Source: JAANXG01 sp963731035 | Lineage (GTDB): Bacteria > Pseudomonadota > Gammaproteobacteria > Arenicellales > JAANXG01 | NCBI GenBank assembly: GCA_963731035.1 | Contig: CAVSUY010000004.1 | Location: 24,457-88,456, forward strand | DNA length: 64,000 nucleotides | Direction: 5' to 3' | In this document: positions 23,257 to 31,151 of the stretch, piece by piece | How positions within the stretch are numbered: the first letter of the stretch is position 1 | How the letters are laid out: every line of letters starts with the position of its first letter | Position numbers and translations under genes: made by a program | Notes under the pieces: generated by a model | Told to the model about the DNA's origin: nothing | Database searches by the model: none | The model's input: the letters and a program-made list of their open reading frames with translations, nothing else

Positions 23257-24867
23257 TCACAGGTTCAACGTCTCGCATTCAAACCACTCCGCCAACTGGC
23301 TGCGTTCGATCAGTCTGTGGCTCCTCGTCATCAACAGGGTCTCGCCGTCATCGACGAAAAGGTTTCTCTGATACCGGTACAGGCCCGGTGGAGAGATGAG
23401 CTGAAGGTGTGGATCATCTTCGGGGTAAAACGCCAGCGCCTCCTTGAATGGTTCCTCCCGCTCGGTGGATACCGGTTTCACCGCGACCGGACGAAGTTTG
23501 TAGTTCAGCAACTTTACACCGAACTGTATCGTATCTTCGACACAGCGCATCCATCGGATGAGCCCCGCGGCCCACGGTCCATTCTTCTCGCGCACGGCTA
23601 CGACTTCGCCGACCCTGAGACTGCCGACGACTGTCTTGTCATAGGACGCGCCGAGACACAAGCCTGACTCTCCCCGATCCAACACCAGGCATTCCAGCTT
23701 TTCGGTCGAAGATTGCCGGCGCCGTAGCTGGTGCAGCTGGAAGGTGCCCGCTGTTGCGCTGTGATCTGCATGATCGGTGGAGGAAAGCCCGAACTCCTTC
23801 TCGCCATTGATGCAGTAGTTCGCCGCCGCCATGCCGGTCATGATCTCCACCGGTTGTCCTCCGTCGGCGCTCTCCGTTCGCTCTTCCGCTCGGCGCGGGG
23901 TCAGGCCCCAGGCGTATACCACCTCTTCCAGCAGCTTCCTTCCAAGGTCGTCCTGGAACTCGTCGTCCAGGTCGACGTCGACCTGCTCGGCTGAGGCCAG
24001 TCGTTTCAGCTGGTCGTGGGCGTGCCGGGTGAGGTTCACGGTGTCCAGCAGCAGCGCGTCTTTGGGAGGCTTCTCCTCGGTCTGTTTGAGGTACGCCCGC
24101 GCGGGGCGGTCGGACTGTGGATCGATGACGAACTGACAGCGTTCGGTGGGCGGTCGCGAGTAGGGTCTGAGCTGGGCATTTTGGGCATGCCGCCTCAGGA
24201 ATTCCAGCACACGAGTCATTAACGGAATGGATTGGTGGAACGGATCGGATAGTCCAAACAACAGGACGCGACGATAAGTCAGGGAGATGCTGGTCGTGGT
24301 TCGCGCCTTCGCTATCGGGTCCTTGATCGGGTCTTCGACAATTCCCAGCTGCCTTGCATAGCAATAAATGGTGTGCGTTTCCTGCCAGATACCCTCCGGG
24401 GGCGCCTGACGATAGAGGGCGCAGGCGAACACCGTCTGCTCCAGATAGAACAGCGCCCGGCCCATGCTGAGGCGCATTTCGTCCAGCTGCCGCCGCTTCC
24501 TCGACTGGGCGATTTCCAGAATCGTGGCTTTGTATCCATATGCCATCTCCACGCAGCAGTCGCGGAAGAGTTCCGCTGACAGCAGGTCGTTGTCGGAAAG
24601 CGGAACCGCGCCTTTTGCCAGTTGGGTCTGAACCTGGCCTCTGATGACGCGGAGGGGAGAGCGGTACATGTCCAGAAGCTTGAGGCGCTGGGTGACCTTC
24701 AATTCGATTCTGTTGATGCCGTGCAAGGCGCTGTGAACCTGCCGAAGGCTCTCTCGGGTGTTGAGGAGCGGCAGCCGGGCGATCCACTCGCGCGTCTGTG
24801 CCGGGCGCGTAACGGTTTCGGTGTTCGTCTGCCGCAACTGCTGCGGGACGGCGAGATACAGTTTCAT
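23257..24867 (-). CDS. Unrecognised conserved cytoplasmic protein, 536 aa
   Basis: No signal peptide or membrane segment. The first half is helix-rich with many Arg/Leu (RLPLLNTRESLRQVHSALHG); the second half is largely beta. The last third contains QLRRRQSS and a short Arg-Cys-Val-Glu segment, and its order of charged loops is reminiscent of a PilZ domain, but the RxxxR...DxSxxG pattern is not clean enough to call it. It is isolated between the LysM terminator and acyP and reads leftward. Function unknown; c-di-GMP binding is only a guess, prompted partly by the GGDEF/HD-GYP genes elsewhere in the window. Confidence 0.7.
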   Translation of the reverse strand: MKLYLAVPQQLRQTNTETVTRPAQTREWIARLPLLNTRESLRQVHSALHGINRIELKVTQRLKLLDMYRSPLRVIRGQVQTQLAKGAVPLSDNDLLSAELFRDCCVEMAYGYKATILEIAQSRKRRQLDEMRLSMGRALFYLEQTVFACALYRQAPPEGIWQETHTIYCYARQLGIVEDPIKDPIAKARTTTSISLTYRRVLLFGLSDPFHQSIPLMTRVLEFLRRHAQNAQLRPYSRPPTERCQFVIDPQSDRPARAYLKQTEEKPPKDALLLDTVNLTRHAHDQLKRLASAEQVDVDLDDEFQDDLGRKLLEEVVYAWGLTPRRAEERTESADGGQPVEIMTGMAAANYCINGEKEFGLSSTDHADHSATAGTFQLHQLRRRQSSTEKLECLVLDRGESGLCLGASYDKTVVGSLRVGEVVAVREKNGPWAAGLIRWMRCVEDTIQFGVKLLNYKLRPVAVKPVSTEREEPFKEALAFYPEDDPHLQLISPPGLYRYQRNLFVDDGETLLMTRSHRLIERSQLAEWFECETLNL

Positions 24868-24962
24868 GATTAGACAGTCATCCTCGAGTACAATGACTGT
24901 GACACTGCGGCAAAGCGGTTTCGTATTGCGTTTCCGAATTTTCCAACAGTGAAAACCAATCG

Positions 24963-25238
24963 ATGAAAATCTGCAGACATTACCATGTGTTCGGTCGTGT
25001 GCAAGGCGTATGGTACCGTGGCACCGCTCGCGACCAGGCCCGGCACCTGGGACTGCACGGCTGGGTGCGAAACTGTGACGATGGCTCCGTGGAATCCGTG
25101 GCCTGCGGCACGCCGGACGCTCTCGACGCCTTCAGAAGCTGGTTGCAGAAGGGTCCTAGTTCCGCCCGGGTGGACCGGGTCGAGGAGTCGGACGTCGAAG
25201 AGCCGCCCCGGACGGACGATTTCCATATCGTGCCCTAG
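24963..25238 (+). CDS. acyP: Acylphosphatase
   Basis: 91 residues. The phosphate-binding loop GRVQGVWYRG (11-20) holds the catalytic Arg, and GWVRNCDDGSVE the catalytic Asn. Small cytosolic enzymes of this family hydrolyse acyl phosphates such as carbamoyl or acetyl phosphate. The frame ends with a CCC codon and a TAG stop (25236-25238) that belongs to the terminal CTAG of the MITE-like repeat, so the element set the protein's end. Confidence 0.93.
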   Translation: MKICRHYHVFGRVQGVWYRGTARDQARHLGLHGWVRNCDDGSVESVACGTPDALDAFRSWLQKGPSSARVDRVEESDVEEPPRTDDFHIVP

Positions 25239-25393
25239 CAGGATGTTGAAAAACGCCATCCTGGCCTTTTTCAACGCGCCGGGCGCGGCGCCTGTCCGCA
25301 CTCGGCTACGCCGAATCAAGCACTTACAGTGCTTGATTCGCGGCGAGACATCCCTGTCTCACACTAGCAGGCTGTTTTTCAACAGCCTGCTAG
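25235..25393 (-). repeat. MITE-like element, copy 2 (about 159 bp)
   Basis: Nearly identical to the copy at 9729-9888 but in the opposite orientation. The left end ctagcaggatgtt contains the acyP stop codon; the right end has the same 30-bp palindrome ctagcaggctgtt...aacagcctgctag as the first copy. Copy 2 differs mainly near its left end (caacatcctgctag against cgcgcatcctgctag) and at two inner positions. It sits between convergent genes. Confidence 0.85.
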
Positions 25394-25409
25394 GTTTACG
25401 CCAGGGTTA

Positions 25410-26006
25410 CTAACGGTTCGTGTTCGACGCCTGCCGTTGGCGCCACTGCACCCGGTATGCGGAAAGCACCCTGGATGCATAGTCGGTGCCGAAATCGGCG
25501 CTGCCATTGTACCGCGCCAACGCGGGCGCCAGCTTGTTGTGGGTCGTCTTCAGGTAATAGTGAAGTATAGTGCAGCCGTAGCGAAGGTTGGTCGGTGGGT
25601 AGAACAGGTCGTCCTGGGGGTGGCCTATCTCCTTCTTCCAGAAAGGCATGACCTGCATCAAGCCGCGCGCGCCGGAGTTCGAAACCGCGAAACGGTCGAA
25701 TCCGCTTTCCACCTCAATCACCGCCAGCACCAGGGAAGGGGACAAGCCGGTGCGCGTGGCCTCGTCATGGATCGATTTCAGCAGCGATACGCGATAGAAA
25801 GGATCGGATATCGATGGCTTGAGCCGTTCCGACATGTCAGCGAGCCATATCAGCGCGTCGACGCTGTTGTCGAAGCTGGAATGGTCCTCCACCGCCTGGC
25901 GTAGAGCACTGACGATATTCGGATCCACGTCCCGCTCTCCCGCGAGCGGCACCGCCTGCATGCCCAGCAGACACAAGGCGACGACCCATTTAACGGTCGG
26001 TTTCAC
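25410..26006 (-). CDS. Lytic transglycosylase-like protein (SLT domain)
   Basis: About 198 residues from a GTG at 26006, seven bases after the proS stop, with a Sec signal peptide (1-22). The SLT core is clear: VLAVIEVESGFDRFA with the catalytic Glu, SGARGLMQVMPFW, and ALARYNGS. It should cleave peptidoglycan glycan strands in the periplasm and is shorter than Slt70 with no extra domains. The start codon is weakly supported by a Shine-Dalgarno. It is probably co-transcribed with proS. Confidence 0.87.
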   Translation of the reverse strand: MKPTVKWVVALCLLGMQAVPLAGERDVDPNIVSALRQAVEDHSSFDNSVDALIWLADMSERLKPSISDPFYRVSLLKSIHDEATRTGLSPSLVLAVIEVESGFDRFAVSNSGARGLMQVMPFWKKEIGHPQDDLFYPPTNLRYGCTILHYYLKTTHNKLAPALARYNGSADFGTDYASRVLSAYRVQWRQRQASNTNR

Positions 26007-26012
26007 GACCGA

Positions 26013-27740
26013 TCAGCGACCGAATGCGACGCCGGCGAGCTTGTCCATGAGCTCTTCCGGCGGCAGCTTCTGCACCTCTTTGCCGGCACGGTGCTTGTAT
26101 TCCACGACGCCCTCCTGGATGCCGCGCTCGCCGACCACGATCCGGTGTGGAACCCCGATCAGATCGGCTTCGGCAAACAGCACCCCGGGCCGCTCGTCGC
26201 GATCGTACAGCAGGATGTCCAGGCCGGCTTCCTGCAGCTGCCGATAGAGACTGTCCGCGCTCTCGGCCACCCGCTGCGACTGGTGATAGCCGATTGGGAC
26301 GATCACCACCTCGAAAGGCGCGATGGCATCCGGCCATATGATTCCGTTTTCGTCATGGCCCTGCTCGATGGCTGCCGCCACCACGCGGGTGACCCCAATG
26401 CCATAGCACCCCATCGGCATAACCACGGACTTGCCGTTCTCGTCCAGGCAGGTTGCGTTCATCGACTTGCTGTACTTGGTCCCGAGCTGGAACACGTGCC
26501 CCACCTCTATGCCCCGTTTGATGACGAGGCGACCTTCCGGATCCTCGGCGGCCCCGTCGCGCGGGCAGGGATCCCCCGCGACGACTTTTCGCAGGTCCAC
26601 CGCTGCGGGTTCCGGAAGGTCGCGGACCCAGTTCACCCCGGTGAGATGCTTGTCGTTCCCGTTGGCGCCGCACACGAAATCCGCCAGGTGCGCCGCCGCG
26701 TAGTCCGCGACCAGCGGGATTTTCAGGCCCACGGGGCCGACGGAACCCGGTTCGCACCCCACAACACGCTCGAATTCCGTGTCATCGAGAAACTCGAGCG
26801 GCGCGGCGACTTCGGGCAGGCCTTCGGCTTTGACGGGATTCAGCTCGTGGTCACCTCGCAGAACCAGGGCGACCGGCCCGTCGGCACCCTTGACTACCAG
26901 GGTCTTGACGGTCTGTGAAGGCGCTATGTCGAGAAATCGCGCCAGATCGTCGATGGTGTGCTGCCCGGGCGTGTCGACCTCCGCCATATCGGCGTTCGGA
27001 GCGGGGCGGCGGCCCTCCGGGGGCAGCGTTCGCGCCAGCTCGACATTCACCGCGTAGTCGTACTTTTCGCATACGGCGATCGCGTCTTCACCGGAATCGG
27101 CGAGGACGTGGAATTCGTGTGATGTGCTGCCGCCGATGGCGCCGGAGTCCGCCGCTACGGCACTGAATGCGAGGCCGCAGCGTTGAAATACGCGTTCGTA
27201 GGCGGCATACATTCGTTCGTAGGTGTCCTGGAGGGACGCCTCGCTGTCGTGGAAGGAGTAAGCATCCTTCATCAGGAATTCCCGGCTGCGCATCACGCCG
27301 AATCTCGGCCGGACCTCGTCCCGAAACTTCCACTGCACCTGGTAGAAATTCGCGGGAAGCTGCCGGTAACTCTTGATCTCGTTGCGCACCATCGAGGTGA
27401 TGACTTCCTCGTGGGTGGGCCCCAGGCAGAAGTCTCTCTCGTGGCGGTCCCGGAAGCGCAGCAGTTCGGGGCCGTACTCCTGCCAGCGCCCGGATTCCTG
27501 CCACAGCTCTGCGGGCTGGACGCTGGGCATCAGGATCTCCAGCGACCCGACCCGGTTCATCTCCTCGCGGATGATGTTTTCCACCTTGCTGAGCGTGCGC
27601 CAGCCCAATGGCAGCCAGCTGTAGATGCCTGCCGCCACCTTTCGGATCATTCCAGCCCTGAGCATGAGTCTATGGCTGACGATTTCAGCATCGGCAGGAG
27701 TTTCCTTCAGAGTCGGTATATAGAACTGTGATGCGCGCAT
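26013..27740 (-). CDS. proS: Proline--tRNA ligase
   Basis: 575 residues, bacterial-type class II synthetase. MRASQFYIPTLKETPADAE is the typical start. Motif 2 (FRDEVRPRFGVMRSREFLMKD) and motif 3 (GCYGIGVTRVVAA) are present, with the YbaK-like editing (INS) domain between them (about 225-400). C-terminal anticodon-binding domain follows. Directly upstream of the transglycosylase gene. Confidence 0.97.
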   Translation of the reverse strand: MRASQFYIPTLKETPADAEIVSHRLMLRAGMIRKVAAGIYSWLPLGWRTLSKVENIIREEMNRVGSLEILMPSVQPAELWQESGRWQEYGPELLRFRDRHERDFCLGPTHEEVITSMVRNEIKSYRQLPANFYQVQWKFRDEVRPRFGVMRSREFLMKDAYSFHDSEASLQDTYERMYAAYERVFQRCGLAFSAVAADSGAIGGSTSHEFHVLADSGEDAIAVCEKYDYAVNVELARTLPPEGRRPAPNADMAEVDTPGQHTIDDLARFLDIAPSQTVKTLVVKGADGPVALVLRGDHELNPVKAEGLPEVAAPLEFLDDTEFERVVGCEPGSVGPVGLKIPLVADYAAAHLADFVCGANGNDKHLTGVNWVRDLPEPAAVDLRKVVAGDPCPRDGAAEDPEGRLVIKRGIEVGHVFQLGTKYSKSMNATCLDENGKSVVMPMGCYGIGVTRVVAAAIEQGHDENGIIWPDAIAPFEVVIVPIGYHQSQRVAESADSLYRQLQEAGLDILLYDRDERPGVLFAEADLIGVPHRIVVGERGIQEGVVEYKHRAGKEVQKLPPEELMDKLAGVAFGR

Positions 27741-28131
27741 GGGCCCTGGCTATTGTGGTTATGAAAAGGGATGAGCGGGTATGATAACCGCACCGGGCGG
27801 TGACCAGAAACTCACAGGCCCACGCCGGAGACGGGGTTGCGCAGGCGAATGCCGGGTGGCGTCGTCGTCGTGCAATGGAATCATGGAGGCGCTGCACCCG
27901 TTCAACCGGATTGATTCGAAACTGGCCCAAGTATAGCCAATACGGGGCAGGCCCTCCCAACGCCGGGTTCCGGCTTGCGGCAGCGGCTGCAGTCGCGATC
28001 GGGGGCGGACACGGGATCGCTCCGCGCGAACCGGCAAGCGGCCCCGTGGACATCAAGGCCATCCCGGAGCCCGGCGTTGTCCACGGCTTCGGGTTGCCGC
28101 ACTCAGGGATATTCGGGTTATAGTCCGGGTC
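27741..28131. other. Gene-free region upstream of proS
   Basis: 391 bp. It must hold the proS promoter near the right end of that gene's start. A degenerate REP-like gcggctgcagtcgcgatcggg lies near 27985. Open frames across it have no family match and irregular composition, so I assign no gene. Confidence 0.5.
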
Positions 28132-28302
28132 ATGCTCGACACCCAGGCCATTGTCGCAATTCCTGCCGCTTCGCTTGCGCTGGGGCTCCTGCCGGGGCCG
28201 GACGATCTCTTGGTGCCGGTGCAGTCCATGATAAAGCGGCGTGTGGCAGGGCCGTTCGCCGCCGCCGGCCGGACTCCATGGCTGTCCGTAGGCAATCATT
28301 GA
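28132..28302 (+). pseudogene. LysE/RhtB exporter N-terminal remnant
   Basis: A 56-codon reading frame starts MLDTQAIVAIPAASLALGLLPGPDDLLVPVQSMIKRR. The LALxLxPGPDNL-type block is the N-terminus of RhtB/LysE amino-acid exporters (usually about 205 residues), here with DN changed to DD and ending after 56 residues in non-family sequence. It is a truncated copy, not a working exporter, just before the paiB-like ATG. Confidence 0.6.
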
Positions 28303-28304
28303 AC

Positions 28305-28913
28305 ATGTACATTCCGAAGCACTTCATCCAGCGTGACATCCGCAGAACCGGGCAGCTGCTCGATACGTACTCCTTTGGTCTGCTGGTGACAACGGGCGCG
28401 GATGGCCTGCCGGTCGCCAGTCACATACCGTTCCTGTCCCGTGAAGAAAACGGCACCACGATCCTGGAGGGACATGTGGCGCGTCCCAACGAGCAGGCTG
28501 GGCATGTTCGACAAGGCGCCCCGGCTTTGGCGGTGTTCCGGGGCGCGCACAGCTATATTTCGCCGACCTGGTACCGGTCGCCGGGCGTTCCCACCTGGAA
28601 CTACGAGGCCGTTCATGCCTGCGGCCGCCTTCAGGAAGTCACGGGCGAGGATGCCCGTTCGATTGTCGAACGGCTTGCGCAAAGATTCGAAGGTGATGGG
28701 CCCGATGCCTGGGTACCGGAATATCCGGAGAAGATGCTCTCGGGAATCGTCTGCTTCGCGATGACCGAGGTAACGCTGCATTCCAAGTCGAAGATGAGCC
28801 AGAACCGTCCCGAGGCCGACCGGCTCGGTGTCATCGAGGCGCTCGCCGGATCGGACGAGTCCGATTCGATGGAGGTTTGCAGGATCATGCGCGAAAACGA
28901 GTCGCGCCGATAA
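28305..28913 (+). CDS. FMN-binding negative regulator, PaiB-like
   Basis: 202 residues from the ATG at 28305, beginning MYIPKHF as in PaiB/Ycf proteins, with a split-barrel flavin-binding fold. LLVTTGADGLPVASHIPFL, PALAVFRGAHSYISPTWY and VPTWNYEAVHACGRL are the typical blocks. The B. subtilis relative affects protease gene expression; here a role in transcription is inferred only from family naming. Its open frame continues upstream through the exporter remnant, but the family starts at this Met. Confidence 0.9.
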   Translation: MYIPKHFIQRDIRRTGQLLDTYSFGLLVTTGADGLPVASHIPFLSREENGTTILEGHVARPNEQAGHVRQGAPALAVFRGAHSYISPTWYRSPGVPTWNYEAVHACGRLQEVTGEDARSIVERLAQRFEGDGPDAWVPEYPEKMLSGIVCFAMTEVTLHSKSKMSQNRPEADRLGVIEALAGSDESDSMEVCRIMRENESRR

Positions 28914-28974
28914 TCAAACCACCGCGTACTCGTCAGCCGGGCGCACCGGCAACTACCACGGGAGATTCGCGCCA

Positions 28975-29803
28975 ATGTCTCACGCCAAGGTCGACTACGA
29001 ACGTTACCGCGTCAAGCCGGACCAGGAAGTGGCTTTGGCGGAATTCCGCACCAGCGACGATCAGGGGATCGACAAGATCGCCGGGAAGAAACACTTTCAC
29101 ACAAACATTCGCAAGCTCAAGGGATATCAGGAACGCTTGTTCGCCGAGACGAAAGCAGTCCCTGCTGATCGTCCTGCAGGCGATGGATACCGGCGGCAAG
29201 GACAGTACCTTGAGAAAAGTTGCCGGGGACCTGAACCCGCAAGGGTGCACGGTAACGGGGTTCAAGGCTCCGACCGCCGAGGAGCTGTCGCATGATTTCC
29301 TGTGGCGCGTCCATCACCACGCACCGGGTGCCGGCCACATCGGTATCTTCAACCGATCACACTACGAAGACGTACTGGTGGTGCGGGTTCACGGCCTGGC
29401 GCCCATGCCGCTGATCGAGAGCCGCTACGGGCATATCAACGACTTCGAGCGGACGCTGGTCGATCGTGGCACTCGGATTCTCAAATTCATGCTGCATATT
29501 TCCAAGGAGTACCAGCTGGAGCGGCTTCGGCGCCGACTCAGCCACCCCGACAAGCACTGGAAATTCAATCCGGACGATCTCAAGGAACGCCAGCGATGGC
29601 ACGATTACATGGAGGCATACGAGATCATGCTGTCGCGGTGTTCCACCGACGACGCGCCCTGGTATGTCATCCCCGCCGAAACGAGATGGTTCCGCAACCT
29701 GGTGGTCAGCCAGATCGTGCTGGACGCCTTCAAGCAGATGGCGCCGGAGTTCCCGAAAGCGGACTTTGATATCGAGGACTACCCACCCGAATCCCTGGTG
29801 TAG
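28975..29803 (+). pseudogene. ppk2: Polyphosphate kinase 2 family, one-base frameshift
   Basis: The product aligns as one PPK2 protein of about 275 residues, but reading moves from frame 1 (from ATG 28975) to frame 2 near 29152: after ...RLFAET the sequence gaaagcag needs one base fewer to read E-T-K-Q-S-L-L-I-V-L. Downstream, the Walker A region LQAMDTGGKDST and Walker B-like IFNRSHYEDV are intact and uninterrupted to the normal end. The run AAA (29152-29154) is where a single extra A would explain it. So the gene is either a recent pseudogene, carries a sequencing error, or is frameshifted on purpose. PPK2 enzymes make or use polyphosphate with nucleotides. Confidence 0.85.
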
Positions 29804-29896
29804 GTCGGTGGCATCTCGCTCCCGGCGATGTGCCTCACTTCCTTTGCGGTTTCATCCCCGCGTGGCTTTCAGGATGGCGCCGCGACCCGGACGGGC

Positions 29897-31111
29897 TCAG
29901 AACGACTCGGCGATTTCCTTGACGGCTTTGATCGCCTGGTCGATGTCCTCCTCGTCGTTGAAACAGCCGAGCGAGAATCGCACCAGTCCCTCGTGCTCGA
30001 CGGTGTGGGCGTCGCGGTGTATCAACGGCGCGCAGTGCAGGCCGGGCCGCACACACAGGTGGTAGTCGGCGTCCAGGATGTCGCCGGCCTTGTTCGAAGG
30101 CACGTTGTCGAATCCGATGGACAGCGTGGCGACACGTGGCTGATCTCCGTGAGGACCATACACCGTAACGTTCGGTGTGTTCCGGCAAGCGTCCTCCAGC
30201 TTCCGGACCAGGGAAATCTCGCGCTCGTGTATCATCTCCAGCGCCGCCAGGCAGGCGTCCCGGTGACCCAGATCCGTCCTTCCTGAGAGCTCTCGGCCCC
30301 GGGCCGCCATCCATTTCTGGGCCGCGTTCAGCCCCGCGATACCCGGAACGTTCAGAGTACCTGCTTCGAGATGGTGCGGGTAATCCGCCGCCTGTTCAGG
30401 GTTGTTGGAGTCGACACCCGTGCCGCCGAACCGCAGCGGTTCCACGTCGACATGCTCCGCCACGACCATGCCGCCAATACCCATGGGCCCGTACAGGCCT
30501 TTGTGGCCGGTAAAGGTCAACACGTCGATGTGCATATCGTCACAGTGAATCGGCACCACCCCGGCGCTCTGGCAGCTGTCCACCACCAGTAGAGCGTCCG
30601 TCTGGGCGACGGCCCGGCCGATAGCGGACAGATTCTGGAGGCTGCCCAACACGTTGGACGCATGGTTGATCACCACCAGGCGCGTATCGGGCCCGACGGC
30701 TTCGCCGATGCGATCAGGGTCGACATATCCACGATCGTCGTGCGCCACGTAGGTGGTCTCCACGAGACCCCGTTGTTCCAGGGCATACAGCGGACGCAGC
30801 ACCGAGTTGTGCTCGGTCCGCGTCGTCACCACGTGGTCCCCGCGCCGCAACAGTCCATGCAGGGCGATGTTCAGGGAATCCGTGGCGTTCTGCGTGAACA
30901 CGACCCGCTCGAAGTCTCCCGAATAACCGAAGAACGCGGCGAGCAGCCTCCGGGTTTCGACCGTCATCTTTTCCGCTTCCAGCGCCATCTCGTGCCCGGA
31001 CCGCCCCGGGTTGACGCCCCACCGGCGGAAGAACTCGTCCATGAACCGGTACACCGGCTCCGGCTTCGGCCAGGTGGTCGAAGCGTTATCGAGGTAGTAA
31101 TGCTCCTTCAT
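29897..31111 (-). CDS. Class V aminotransferase, cysteine desulfurase-like
   Basis: 404 residues. PLP-binding lysine is in FTGHKGLYGP, and YLDNASTTWPKPEPVY, TEHNSVLRPL and DSCQSAGVVPI are the other typical sites. A Cys in RPGLHCAPLIH sits where the catalytic desulfurase Cys would be. It belongs to the small group annotated as cysteine desulfurase family rather than IscS/SufS; no isc or suf partner is near. Substrate unproven. It reads in the same direction as gabD, 40 bp downstream of it. Confidence 0.87.
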   Translation of the reverse strand: MKEHYYLDNASTTWPKPEPVYRFMDEFFRRWGVNPGRSGHEMALEAEKMTVETRRLLAAFFGYSGDFERVVFTQNATDSLNIALHGLLRRGDHVVTTRTEHNSVLRPLYALEQRGLVETTYVAHDDRGYVDPDRIGEAVGPDTRLVVINHASNVLGSLQNLSAIGRAVAQTDALLVVDSCQSAGVVPIHCDDMHIDVLTFTGHKGLYGPMGIGGMVVAEHVDVEPLRFGGTGVDSNNPEQAADYPHHLEAGTLNVPGIAGLNAAQKWMAARGRELSGRTDLGHRDACLAALEMIHEREISLVRKLEDACRNTPNVTVYGPHGDQPRVATLSIGFDNVPSNKAGDILDADYHLCVRPGLHCAPLIHRDAHTVEHEGLVRFSLGCFNDEEDIDQAIKAVKEIAESF

Positions 31112-31151
31112 GAGCGACTGTTGGCCCGCAGCGGGGCGTGGACGTCGGGCA

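Noticed and set aside
27685..28299. 204-codon minus-strand frame upstream of proS
   Set aside because: Low-complexity, Arg/Pro-rich, no start signal, overlaps the exporter remnant and the proS start.
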